DNA of 11,870 bases, taken from JAAFJU01 sp043764895. GTDB taxonomy: Bacteria > Cyanobacteriota > Cyanobacteriia > Leptolyngbyales > Leptolyngbyaceae. The stretch spans positions 1 to 11,870 of the forward strand of contig JAYUJY010000261.1 in NCBI GenBank assembly GCA_043764895.1. Direction: 5' to 3'. The notes under the pieces were generated by a model. The model did not search any database, was not told the DNA's origin, and worked only from the letters and a program-made list of their open reading frames with translations. The translations under genes were made by a program, and so were the position numbers. Shown one piece after another: positions 5,749 through 11,870 of the stretch (within the stretch, counting starts at the first letter, position 1; the number at the start of each line of letters is the position of its first letter).

Positions 5749-5946
5749 GATGTACTCAAGAAATATATGCTTCAATTGGGGTTCAAAGCGGTGGTTGTGC
5801 TGGGTTCTCCTAAATTCTATCCGCGATTTGGGTTTATCCCCGCGAAGGAGAAGGCGTTAAGTTGTGAGTATCCGGTGCCAGATGAGGCATTTATGGTGTT
5901 GGAGTTGCAAGAGGGTGCCTTGGACGGATGGGTTGGATTGGTAAAT
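5749..5946 (+). pseudogene. C-terminal remnant of a GNAT N-acetyltransferase (YhbS-like)
   Basis: In the frame that runs into the downstream gene, about 65 residues match the end of YhbS-type GNAT acetyltransferases: LGFKAVVVLGSPKFYPRFGF, then IPAKEKALSCEYPVPDEAFM and VLELQEGALDG. The N-terminal half, including the acetyl-CoA loop, is absent; upstream sequence (5638-5748) has no matching protein in any frame I could read. The frame has no stop before the AAC(3)-like start at 5971, although the remnant's own end probably lay near 5946. It has no plausible start codon with a ribosome site other than GTG 5707 or ATG 5713 in unrelated sequence. A decayed gene truncated by deletion is the best reading. 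Confidence 0.7.
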
Positions 5947-5970
5947 ACCTGTAACCGGAGATCAAGACGG

Positions 5971-6435
5971 ATGACAATACCTGGCATTGCAATTCAACAG
6001 ATTATGCCGAAGGACGTTGCGCTCATAGAAGCGCTATTAACGACTTTTGGTGAGGTGTTCGATGAAGTCGAGACCTACAGCAGGAAGCGTCCTAGTGCAG
6101 ACTACCTGCGGGAACTGCTCAAGCATGACTACTTCATCGCGATCGCCGCATTGAAAGCCGGGGAAGTCGTGGGTGGTCTCACGGCCTACGAGCTGAAAAA
6201 GTTCGAGCAGGAGCGCAGTGAGATTTACATCTACGATCTAGCGGTTGCCGCCGCACATCGACGGGAGGGCATCGCCACGGCATTAATTCAAAAGCTGAAG
6301 GAGGTTGCAGCAGCCTGCGGTGCTTATGTCATTTTTGTTCAGGCGGATCTGGGTGATGATCCAGCGATTGCACTTTACACGAAGCTGGGCGATCGTGAAG
6401 ACGTGTTGCACTTCGACATCGCCGTTGATGGCTAA
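5971..6435 (+). CDS. AAC(3)-I-like aminoglycoside 3-N-acetyltransferase (GNAT fold)
   Basis: A 154-residue protein starting at ATG 5971 with GGAG at 5957-5960. The upstream frame stays open to 5707, but family length (about 150-180 residues) and the ribosome site favour this start. It resembles AAC(3)-I enzymes throughout: TFGEVFDEVETYS (25-37), FIAIAALKAGEVVGGLTAYEL (55-75), KFEQERSEIYIYDLAV (77-92), the acetyl-CoA loop HRREGIATALI (96-106) and GAYVIFVQADLGDDPAIALY (117-136), ending LHFDI. Those enzymes acetylate the 3-amino group of gentamicin-type drugs in the cytoplasm. Whether this cyanobacterial homologue has that activity or another acyl acceptor is not shown by sequence. No integron attachment site or transposase was seen nearby. 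It directly follows a different acetyltransferase's remnant in the same frame. Confidence 0.85.
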   Translation: MTIPGIAIQQIMPKDVALIEALLTTFGEVFDEVETYSRKRPSADYLRELLKHDYFIAIAALKAGEVVGGLTAYELKKFEQERSEIYIYDLAVAAAHRREGIATALIQKLKEVAAACGAYVIFVQADLGDDPAIALYTKLGDREDVLHFDIAVDG

Positions 6436-6471
6436 TCACACTGCTGAATACTGAACAGAGGAAATCAACCC

Positions 6472-7095
6472 ATGACTCACTCACTCCGTTGTAATTGTGG
6501 AAAACTCAAAGGCACGCTCAAGCACACGACAGCGATCAATCGATGTGTTTGCTACTGTGCCGATTGCCAAGCCTTTGCCCGTTTTCTCAAGCGAGAGCAT
6601 GACATCCTTGATGAAATCGGTGGGACTAGCATTAGTCAGACGATTCCGAAGCATATAAACTTTCTCGAAGGTACGGAAAATCTAGCCTGTGTTCGCCTCA
6701 CGGAAACGGGTCTGCTGCGGTGGTACGCCGCTTGTTGTAATACACCCATTGGGAACACGCCGCCCAATTTCAAGCTGCCCTTCATTGGTTTAATTCACAA
6801 TTGCTTGAGCACAGAGCCAGCTTCGTTAGATGAGACCTTTGGACCTGTCCAAATGAATGTCAGTCCTCAAGCGGCGATTCTCCGTGGGAGAGGCTCTGCC
6901 AACGGGGAACCAAAGCCAAAACCGATGGGTTTCTTAGCAGGAACCTTGCGCGTGATGGGAATGGTTTTGCGATCGCGATTTGATGGTAGCTACAAGCAAA
7001 ACCCATTCTTTGTTTCAGCCACGGGTGCCCCCATCGTCACCCCGAAAGTGCTCGATCGTCAGGAATTGCAAGATGTCATGTTCCCGTTGCATTGA
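6472..7095 (+). CDS. GFA-family zinc-binding protein (DUF6151-like)
   Basis: A 207-residue protein from ATG 6472 behind AGAGGAA. The N-terminal half has the Mss4-like cysteine pattern of GFA (glutathione-dependent formaldehyde-activating enzyme) relatives: CNC at 7-9, C25/C27/C29/C32 in RCVCYCADCQAF, and CC at 88-89 before NTPIGNT, probably binding zinc. The C-terminal half contains KPKPMGFLAGTLRVMG and a final FVSATGAPIVTPKVL segment. This longer form looks like the DUF6151 subgroup rather than short GFA enzymes; I assign that from memory. Residues about 135-146 (AILRGRGSANGE) coincide with a small dispersed repeat and look like an insertion. The substrate is unknown; formaldehyde activity should not be assumed. 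It ends just before the AraC-type regulator, suggesting co-transcription. Confidence 0.75.
   Translation: MTHSLRCNCGKLKGTLKHTTAINRCVCYCADCQAFARFLKREHDILDEIGGTSISQTIPKHINFLEGTENLACVRLTETGLLRWYAACCNTPIGNTPPNFKLPFIGLIHNCLSTEPASLDETFGPVQMNVSPQAAILRGRGSANGEPKPKPMGFLAGTLRVMGMVLRSRFDGSYKQNPFFVSATGAPIVTPKVLDRQELQDVMFPLH
6876..6911 (+). repeat. Small dispersed repeat, copy 3, inside the GFA-like gene
   Basis: It has the layout GATTCTCCGTGGGAGAGGCT then CTGCCAACGGGGAAC, matching copies at 1028 and 5050 but with an extra A in GGGAGAGGC and a shorter left spacer. It is read in a different frame (ILRGRGSANGE) from copies 1 and 2. The flanks (MNVSPQAA and PKPKPMG) look like continuous conserved protein once the insert is removed. 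Confidence 0.55.
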
Positions 7096-7109
7096 GGAGA
7101 ACCACAACC

Positions 7110-8009
7110 ATGATTCCTTCCGGAACAGAAACGCTAATCGACTATCGTCAAGCCCAAGCTGCCGATCCCTTTGTGCCGAATCCAGCGGTCCTCGCTAGTC
7201 CCGGCTGGGATAGCCTTCACCTTGAACTGCATCAACAGCCACAGTTTGAGATCGTCGAACATCAACATACGATGCATGTGATCGCTTGTGGTGTCGGGGA
7301 TTCACGAGACGAGTCCGGCGATCGCTGGTTGGATGGCAAACGGCAAACCGAACGTCGTCGATCGGGGGATATTGCCCTCATTCCCGTCGGAATGTCCCAT
7401 CGCTGTAATTGGAATACCGATGTGCAATTTGGCATTTTAGCGATCGAACCAACATTACTCCAAGCTGTGGGTCAAGATTGGGTCAATCCCGATCGCATTG
7501 AACTCAAGCCCCAGTTTATGAATGAACAGGATCCCCTGATTCAAGGGATTTTGATGACGTTAAAATCGGAAATACAAATGGGTGGAATCGGCGGAAACCT
7601 ACTGGTGGACAGCTTAAAAACCGCACTAGGGATTCATCTACTCCGCAACTATTGTACGATCGCGCCGAAGCTCTCCAGCTATAGTAATGGACTCTCTGCG
7701 GCGACCTTGAAGCGAGTGACTGACTATATTCAGGCTCATCTCCATTTAGATTTAAAGTTAACCACCTTAAGCACGATCGCCCAAATCAGCCCCTATCATT
7801 TTTTACGATTATTCAAACAAAGTCTAGGGATTACCCCGCATCAATATATTTTACAACAGCGAATCGATCGGGCGAAAGTCCTATTGAAATCCAGTCCTCT
7901 GGATATTTCGGAGATAGCCCTTAGGGTCGGCTTCTGTGATTCCAGTCACCTGACTCGATGCTTCAAACGTTCCCTAGGCGAGACTCCTAGCCAATGGCGG
8001 CAGCTCTGA
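7110..8009 (+). CDS. AraC-family transcriptional regulator
   Basis: A 299-residue regulator. ATG 7110 is preferred over TTG 7092 because GAGGAG (7095-7100), overlapping the stop of the GFA-like gene, is well spaced for it. The N-terminal ~180 residues form a cupin-like sensor region (GDIALIPVGMSHRCNW at 86-101). The C-terminal AraC/XylS domain has two HTHs: LTTLSTIAQISPYHFLRLFK (217-236) and LDISEIALRVGFCDSSHLTR (264-283), followed by CFKRSLGETPSQWR. Such proteins usually activate neighbouring genes on binding a small effector. The GFA-like gene upstream, and the MAPEG gene 92 bases downstream, are natural target candidates, but no operator was identified. The effector is unknown. Confidence 0.9.
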   Translation: MIPSGTETLIDYRQAQAADPFVPNPAVLASPGWDSLHLELHQQPQFEIVEHQHTMHVIACGVGDSRDESGDRWLDGKRQTERRRSGDIALIPVGMSHRCNWNTDVQFGILAIEPTLLQAVGQDWVNPDRIELKPQFMNEQDPLIQGILMTLKSEIQMGGIGGNLLVDSLKTALGIHLLRNYCTIAPKLSSYSNGLSAATLKRVTDYIQAHLHLDLKLTTLSTIAQISPYHFLRLFKQSLGITPHQYILQQRIDRAKVLLKSSPLDISEIALRVGFCDSSHLTRCFKRSLGETPSQWRQL

Positions 8010-8101
8010 TCGCAAGAATATCCCAAAACACAGCATTTTTGTCCTAGCGATCTGATGGGTAATTTTTTTAAACTATCCCTAGTTGTTTCGCGTAATTCAA
8101 A

Positions 8102-8512
8102 ATGTTACAGACTTCAGCCATGACCATCCCACTGTGGGGATTAGTGATTTATGTTGGATGGACGATCGCGATCGTGGTTCTTTTGATCAGCCTTCGGATT
8201 CGGCATCTGGCAACAGGTGGTGCGGTCCAAGATTTCGGCATCCAAAATGATGGAAGTCCACTCTGGCGGCTTGTCCGAGTCCAATCCAATTTAGTTGAGA
8301 ATCTGCCACTTTATCTAGGTGTTCTATTCTTATTGACGGTTCGAGGGCTATCTGGTGTGGTAGTTGATGGGCTGGTTGTTGTCTATATTGGATTTCGGCT
8401 CGTTCACTCAATCATTCATATTCTAGGCATGAATCCAATTTTTCGAGTACTCTGTTTAGCCATTCAGTTTATTGCGTTAAGTATACTAATCCTGTTATCA
8501 ATTTATCGTTGA
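8102..8512 (+). CDS. MAPEG-family membrane protein
   Basis: A 136-residue hydrophobic protein with about four membrane helices (near 10-31, 66-82, 86-108 and 112-134). Between helices 1 and 2 is RVQSNLVENLPLYLG (59-73), the R-x-x-x-x-N-x-x-E-N-x-P signature of MAPEG proteins (membrane-associated proteins in eicosanoid and glutathione metabolism). Bacterial members are often glutathione-dependent transferases or peroxidases, but this one could be an inactive relative; function is not shown. The start is ATG 8102; ATG 8120 is an in-frame alternative that begins just before the first helix. It follows the AraC regulator and nearly abuts the NTF2-like gene (13 bases), consistent with a short operon. 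Confidence 0.8.
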   Translation: MLQTSAMTIPLWGLVIYVGWTIAIVVLLISLRIRHLATGGAVQDFGIQNDGSPLWRLVRVQSNLVENLPLYLGVLFLLTVRGLSGVVVDGLVVVYIGFRLVHSIIHILGMNPIFRVLCLAIQFIALSILILLSIYR

Positions 8513-8525
8513 TCCATTGAGCCTT

Positions 8526-8912
8526 ATGAACAACATCAATCCCAACATCGAATCCCAAATCCAGACCTGTGAAACTCGCCTTTACGCGGCGATGCTGGCA
8601 TCAGACGTCGCTGAATTGGACGTGCTGATTGCGGATGAACTGCTATTTGTCGGACCCACGGGGGAATTAGCGACGAAAGCCATGGATTTGGAATTGCATC
8701 GATCGGGTGGCACCAAGTTCCATGAACTGATCCCCAAAGAATTAGAAATTCGGGTAGGCACTGACCAATGGGCGATCGTAACGGCAAAAATCTTCCTCAG
8801 AGGCACCTATTTGGGTAATGACTTCTCAGGTGATTTCCGTTACTTACGGGTTTGGGTTCAGGGTGAAAACGGCTGGCACATCGTGGGTGGTAGCGTTAGC
8901 GCGATCGGTTGA
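8526..8912 (+). CDS. NTF2-like/DUF4440 small protein
   Basis: A 128-residue protein. ATG 8526 is chosen over the in-frame TTG 8517. The pattern fits the SnoaL/NTF2 cone fold: an N-terminal helix pair (QIQTCETRLYAAMLASDVAE), then LDVLIADELLFVGPTGELAT (31-50), IRVGTDQWAIVTAKIFLRGT (75-94) and FRYLRVWVQGENGWHIVGGS (104-123), which is the classic DUF4440 ending. Members range from enzymes to ligand-binding proteins, so no reaction can be given. It lies 13 bases after the MAPEG gene and is probably co-transcribed. A 14-base direct repeat overlaps its stop codon (8902-8915 and 8938-8951). Confidence 0.75.
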   Translation: MNNINPNIESQIQTCETRLYAAMLASDVAELDVLIADELLFVGPTGELATKAMDLELHRSGGTKFHELIPKELEIRVGTDQWAIVTAKIFLRGTYLGNDFSGDFRYLRVWVQGENGWHIVGGSVSAIG

Positions 8913-8951
8913 GTTGCAAATCTAACATAGATGTAATCGATCGGTTGAGTT
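8902..8951 (+). repeat. 14-bp direct repeat at the end of the NTF2-like gene
   Basis: CGATCGGTTGAGTT occurs at 8902-8915, spanning the stop codon, and again at 8938-8951, 36 bases apart. It looks like a small tandem duplication including the gene end. No function is evident. Confidence 0.5.
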
Positions 8952-8998
8952 CTGAGATTATCGCTAGAATGATCACTTACTGATGGAGAACTCACCTC

Positions 8999-9382
8999 AT
9001 GGCAAAATCGATTGCCTCCTACTGGAATGCCTTGAGTCCCGAACACCATCACCAATGGCAGGCCATTCCTGGACTCGAAGGAGTAGCCGAGGAACTCACC
9101 CTGAGCCTCGACGCCCAATCCGGCGAATACACGCGACTAACGCGCTTTTATCCTGGTGCAGACACCGCTGCATTTGGCGGAAAAAGTCATGCTTACCCTG
9201 AGGAAGTTTTTATTGTCAGTGGTCGATTATATGACCAGGCATTTGACCTGTGGCTAGAGACGGGGCACTATGCCAGCCGTCCACCGGGCGAAGTCCATGG
9301 TCCCTTCCACAGTGATATCGGTTGTATTGTGCTGGAAATCTCGTTCCCCGATCGGGTGGCGATCGAGACTTCATCGTCCTGA
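8999..9382 (+). CDS. Cupin-domain protein (ChrR-like)
   Basis: A 127-residue protein from ATG 8999 with GGAG at 8985-8988. Residues about 40-115 form a cupin barrel: LTRFYPGADTAAFGGKSHAYPEEVFIVSGRLYD, with likely metal ligands H64, E68 or E69 and H100/H104 (PPGEVHGPFHSDIGC). The GxxYPEEVFIVSG and the later PPGExHGP motifs are typical of ChrR-type cupins that sit beside stress sigma factors, but no sigma factor is seen here. It may be an oxygenase or binding protein. It follows the NTF2-like gene by 86 bases with its own ribosome site. The downstream 264 bases hold no recognisable gene. Confidence 0.8.
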   Translation: MAKSIASYWNALSPEHHHQWQAIPGLEGVAEELTLSLDAQSGEYTRLTRFYPGADTAAFGGKSHAYPEEVFIVSGRLYDQAFDLWLETGHYASRPPGEVHGPFHSDIGCIVLEISFPDRVAIETSSS

Positions 9383-9646
9383 AAAATCCATTGAGATGCT
9401 AGAAAAAAGACTGATCACAGGAATAAAATCAATGCTGAAATTTTATTACGTTCGACGACTATTCGGGTCCCAAGGCTTGGTCAGAAGGTCTACACAGCGC
9501 GACAGCTAGCAACAAACCCAGCCCTCATCCGAAGCGATTCAAGCAGCTTTGCCCAATGTGAGAAAAATTCTCGCATAGCGTTTTTAGCGATCGGCAGTAA
9601 TACCAAATTAAAGCATTAATGCAAATGCTGTTGATAGACATCACGA
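9383..9646. other. Convergent intergenic region without a recognised gene
   Basis: This 264-base gap lies between the cupin gene (plus) and the membrane-protein gene (minus), which converge. A short hairpin GAGAA/TTCTC with a three-base loop near 9560-9574, followed on the plus strand by GCGTTTTTAG, could be a weak terminator. Short open frames here look non-coding, and I see no RNA gene. Confidence 0.4.
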
Positions 9647-10318
9647 TCAGGACTTTCTCCATACATAGATTCCTAAGGTACTGATCCAGATTAACAATAG
9701 GAGACTGGCGGGCATGTTGATCATCATTGCTAAGTCAGAAAACCCGGTATGAGCCATGACGACTCCCGCGATCGCCGTTGGAATCCCTCCCACGATTGCG
9801 ACATAGCCCAACGCTTTTGGAAACCTGGGCGCTAATAGTAATGCAATGCCATAAATGACGATCGTGATTCCCAAAAACAACGTCATCAAACTGGCCAGCC
9901 CAATCTCAATTTGTCGCACGCCAAACGTTGCATAAAACAGCATTTCTTTGCTGTTCTCCGGCGCTTTAGCCCAGGCATTCACCATTGATTTCAAGGCAAT
10001 CCCATCCACAGCCTGTAATGCCGCCGTGATGGCTAAACTGACCACAGCCCCGATCGCCCCGACGATCGCCAATCCCTCCGCAGGTCCAGCCATGAGCTGC
10101 CGAGAAATAAGCACTAATGTAATCACCATCAGTCCCATACCCGACAATTGCATCAAATGGCTAGATACCCAATGGGTGTCAGCGGCATACTCGGTAAATG
10201 CTGCCAGGGGCACATTAGGGTCGGCACTCATGGGATGGAGGATAGTGCCGATGAGGAGCAGAATGGCACCTGCGATCGCGGTGATGGCAGTCCAAGCCTG
10301 AACCTGAAGTTTCAGCAT
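9647..10318 (-). CDS. Multi-pass membrane protein of unknown function
   Basis: A 223-residue protein starting at ATG 10318, with AAGGAA about 8 bases upstream on the minus strand. Roughly six membrane helices are visible: near 9-28, 54-72, 84-104, 140-163, 171-190 and 199-219. The first external-like loop contains HPMSADPNVPLAAFTEYAAD, and a soluble stretch at 110-135 (SMVNAWAKAPENSKEMLFYA) separates helices 3 and 4. Helix count and the loop motif recall DUF4386-like bacterial membrane proteins, but I am not sure of the family. There are no enzyme motifs. It is on the same strand as the downstream-numbered cupin/monooxygenase pair, 103 bases away, so it might follow them in the same transcript. 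Confidence 0.7.
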   Translation of the reverse strand: MLKLQVQAWTAITAIAGAILLLIGTILHPMSADPNVPLAAFTEYAADTHWVSSHLMQLSGMGLMVITLVLISRQLMAGPAEGLAIVGAIGAVVSLAITAALQAVDGIALKSMVNAWAKAPENSKEMLFYATFGVRQIEIGLASLMTLFLGITIVIYGIALLLAPRFPKALGYVAIVGGIPTAIAGVVMAHTGFSDLAMMINMPASLLLLIWISTLGIYVWRKS

Positions 10319-10421
10319 GAGTCATTCCTTAAACTATGAAATGGTAGAGGACCGCACAGAGATCTGTTAATAATCATTGTTTGGGCCATTTTGATCTCCG
10401 ATCAGATATTGAAAATTTATT

Positions 10422-10892
10422 CTAATAGGGACGATCGTCTTTGTGTGTAACCTTCCATTCGCCATTGCATAACAGAGTTGCTTTAAGATCGTCGTCTGGA
10501 TATTCGACTTCATCGTCTAAAGACCGATCGCCAACCTCAATATAGGTAACGGTTTCGGGTGATCGGTTAACCAGATGATGAGCAATTCCGGTACCTGCGG
10601 GATAGCCATAACACACTCCCGGACTCAGTACAAATTCATCGTCTCCCAGAATCAGCGTTGGTGTTCCTTCTAGAATATAAATGAATTCATCTTGTTTGGA
10701 ATGGCTGTGACGGAGTCCGGACATGGAACCGGGTGCGAGATGAGTGAGATTGACACCGAAGTTGGTGAGTCCAAAGCGATCGCCTAGTTTGCGCTTCAAT
10801 CGACCGCTAACTTTGGATGCGTAGGGTTCTGGATAGATGGTTTTGCCCATGATGGCATCGATTGAGGTGGCAGCAATGGGAGATTGTGTCAT
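10422..10892 (-). CDS. Cupin-domain protein
   Basis: A 156-residue single-domain cupin from ATG 10892, with GTAAGG upstream. It has the canonical cupin motif 1: G59, H62, H64, E69 and G76 in LRHSHSKQDEFIYILEG. Motif 2 is PGVCYGYPAGTGIAHHLVNR (91-110) with H105/H106 as the fourth ligand candidate. It should bind a divalent metal in the cytoplasm. The substrate is unknown; related proteins are annotated only as cupins. The start codon lies ten bases after the stop of the ABM-like gene, so the two form an operon. It is unrelated in detail to the other cupin at 8999. Confidence 0.82.
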   Translation of the reverse strand: MTQSPIAATSIDAIMGKTIYPEPYASKVSGRLKRKLGDRFGLTNFGVNLTHLAPGSMSGLRHSHSKQDEFIYILEGTPTLILGDDEFVLSPGVCYGYPAGTGIAHHLVNRSPETVTYIEVGDRSLDDEVEYPDDDLKATLLCNGEWKVTHKDDRPY

Positions 10893-10902
10893 GAATTTGG
10901 CC

Positions 10903-11184
10903 TTACAAAGTACCGGATTCTAGTTGATTCAAATAAATAAATTCAGGAGACTGGACGCCTGCTTTGAGTCTAATTTGAACCAGTTCAGGGGATTCAAAAA
11001 ACTGCTTTGCGGCGACGATCGACGTCCAAGACGAGAAATGTACGACTTGATTGGGATCGTTCTCCTGACTCAACACCTGGTACGATCGCTCTCCCGCTGC
11101 CTTTCGGATTCCTGCCGCCTGATCAAAGACCTTCTTCCAAGATTCATAATCTTCAACTTCGTGGAGGATTAAAACATATGGCAT
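10903..11184 (-). CDS. Antibiotic biosynthesis monooxygenase (ABM)-like protein
   Basis: A 93-residue protein from ATG 11184 with AGGG a little upstream. It has the pattern of a dimeric ferredoxin-like alpha-beta barrel: strand MPYVLILHEVEDY, helix ESWKKVFDQAAGIRKAAG (14-31), strand SYQVLSQENDPNQVVHFSSW (34-53), then helix AAKQFFESPELVQIRLKAG (58-76) and a final short strand PEFIYLNQ. ABM-like proteins include cofactor-free quinol monooxygenases and many of unknown role, so catalysis is not assumed. It is the first gene of a two-gene operon with the cupin at 10422. Confidence 0.75.
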   Translation of the reverse strand: MPYVLILHEVEDYESWKKVFDQAAGIRKAAGERSYQVLSQENDPNQVVHFSSWTSIVAAKQFFESPELVQIRLKAGVQSPEFIYLNQLESGTL

Positions 11185-11454
11185 GGAAATTTACCCTGAG
11201 GTTTAGCACTCGGTACTGCCGACAAAAATCGTTGTTCCAGATTCTAGCGTCTCATCTATGGAAGCGTCCACGATCGATCTTTAGGGCGATTTTCCATGGT
11301 CCTGTTATCCAGAAAATTTCTTGCTATTCTGCCTACAGGGATCATATTCAGAAAATTTCTTGCTATCATCTAGAAAATATACGGAAAGTTTCTGAATAGC
11401 GCCTCTCTGGAGGTGTTTGTGTGGAAAGTTTATGTCTAATAATCGTTAACAACA
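11185..11454. promoter_or_regulatory. Divergent promoter region with repeated AGAAAATTTCT elements
   Basis: This 270-base region separates the minus-strand ABM/cupin operon from the plus-strand SelO-like gene. An 18-base direct repeat, CAGAAAATTTCTTGCTAT, occurs at 11310-11327 and 11349-11366 (39-base period). A related inverted element TTTCTGAATA at 11389-11398 pairs with TATTCAGAAA at 11345-11354. These are likely protein-binding sites controlling one or both sides. No confident -35/-10 pair or ribosome site was found before the ATG at 11455. Confidence 0.5.
11310..11366 (+). repeat. Pair of 18-bp direct repeats upstream of the SelO-like gene
   Basis: Both copies read CAGAAAATTTCTTGCTAT, with starts 39 bases apart, close to four helical turns. 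Each contains a near-palindromic AGAAAATTTCT core. They lie about 90-145 bases upstream of the SelO-like start. Confidence 0.65.
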
Positions 11455-11870
11455 ATGTCGTATCAATCTAAACCATCTGCTACCCCTTGCGTAACTACCT
11501 TTGATGAGTTTGTGCGACTGGCGAATTATTCTCTAATGGATACCTTGAATGCGGATCCTGACGCCACGGTCGATGGTGATGATCACCGTGCCCGACAGGT
11601 TTTCTCTGGTCATTTCGTACCAGTAACACCTACGCCGCTTGCAGAACCAGAATATGTAACCCATAGCAGCACTTTTTTTAAAGAACTTGGGTTGAGCGAC
11701 GAGCTGGCGTTTAATGAACAATTTCGCCAGGTATTTTCTGGTGATATTTCTGCTGTGCGTGAGCCTATGCGCCAGGTCGGCTGGGCAACTGGCTATGCAC
11801 TGTCGATTTATGGCACCGAATATATCCAACAATGTCCATTTGGTACTGGAAATGGTTATGGCGATGGTCG
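11455..11870 (+). CDS. selO: SelO/YdiU-family protein, 5' part (cut by window edge)
   Basis: ATG 11455 opens a frame that stays open to the right edge, giving 138 residues. The start is followed by FDEFVRLANYSLMDTLNADP, then RQVFSGHFVPVTPTPLAEPE, SSTFFKELGLSDEL and a Gly-rich PFGTGNGYGDG near the edge. This order matches the N-terminal part of the SelO (YdiU, UPF0061) family, in which FGxxxPQLGDGRA belongs to the pseudokinase nucleotide loop. E. coli SelO transfers AMP to Ser, Thr or Tyr of proteins under oxidative stress. This member reads TGNGYGDG, so it may be a divergent branch. Most of the catalytic region lies outside the window, so activity cannot be judged. No strong ribosome site precedes the ATG. 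Confidence 0.75.
   Translation, partial: MSYQSKPSATPCVTTFDEFVRLANYSLMDTLNADPDATVDGDDHRARQVFSGHFVPVTPTPLAEPEYVTHSSTFFKELGLSDELAFNEQFRQVFSGDISAVREPMRQVGWATGYALSIYGTEYIQQCPFGTGNGYGDG

Noticed and set aside
5565..5759. Minus-strand open frame across the Crp-like 3' end
   Set aside because: It overlaps the decayed Crp tail and intergenic sequence, has no ribosome site, and its composition does not look like protein.
5971..6435. Integron cassette explanation for the AAC(3)-I-like gene
   Set aside because: No integrase gene and no recognisable attC-type inverted repeat was seen after 6435; the next gene follows with an ordinary ribosome site.
8536..9118. Several minus-strand open frames opposite the NTF2-like and cupin genes
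   Set aside because: They are shadows of well-supported plus-strand genes, rich in Pro, Ser and Arg as expected of antisense frames.
9270..9509. Plus-strand frame overlapping the end of the cupin gene
   Set aside because: The first third is a shifted reading of the cupin, the rest has no ribosome site or family pattern, so it is not called.
11533..11832. Minus-strand frame opposite the SelO-like gene
   Set aside because: The plus-strand frame is open to the edge and matches SelO in order, so the antisense frame is a shadow.

Overview
The window looks cyanobacterial and, at least at its left end, plasmid-like. GCGATCGC (the HIP1 octamer of cyanobacterial genomes) recurs across it, for example near 30, 2440, 5611, 6140, 6967 and 10785. 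Several proteins also read like cyanobacterial accessory families. No rRNA, tRNA, CRISPR array or intact transposase gene was seen.

Left part (1-3531): replication and partition. The 3' end of an unidentified gene (to 170) is followed by a cluster of direct and inverted repeats built on GTTACGTTACGCCGTTAC (188-316), which look like replication iterons. Two small overlapping genes follow. The first encodes a single-pass membrane protein with a predicted SAP/Rho-N-like DNA-binding tail. A convergent parA-parB operon (1294-3332, minus strand) comes next. Two identical 22-bp perfect palindromes (3368-3389 and 3490-3511) lie upstream of parA and are the best candidates for the centromere or operator. 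Together this reads as a plasmid maintenance module.

Middle (3532-5970): a decayed junction. It holds a YhcG/DUF1016 PDDEXK-nuclease gene that carries a perfect hairpin inside its coding sequence and a second version of that hairpin upstream, the two differing by a compensated base-pair change. Next come a 38-codon membrane-like ORF or remnant, a Crp/Fnr regulator gene cut by a stop codon inside its helix-turn-helix, and the C-terminal remnant of a GNAT acetyltransferase. The remnant runs in frame into an AAC(3)-I-like aminoglycoside acetyltransferase.

Right part (5971-11870): accessory and stress-type metabolism. On the plus strand are the AAC(3)-I homologue, a GFA-like zinc protein, an AraC-family regulator, a MAPEG membrane protein, an NTF2/DUF4440-like protein and a ChrR-type cupin. 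On the minus strand are a multi-pass membrane protein and a two-gene set of ABM-like monooxygenase and cupin. A SelO/YdiU-family gene starts at 11455 and runs off the right edge. The tight GFA-AraC and MAPEG-NTF2 spacing suggests small co-transcribed units, possibly under the AraC regulator; this is inference.

The most interesting signals are (i) a small dispersed repeat inserted in frame in three unrelated proteins (near 1028, 5050 and 6876), (ii) the covarying palindrome pair tied to the nuclease gene, (iii) the paired 22-bp partition palindromes, and (iv) the AAC(3)-I-like gene abutting an acetyltransferase remnant. No complete new multi-gene system could be demonstrated from the sequence alone.
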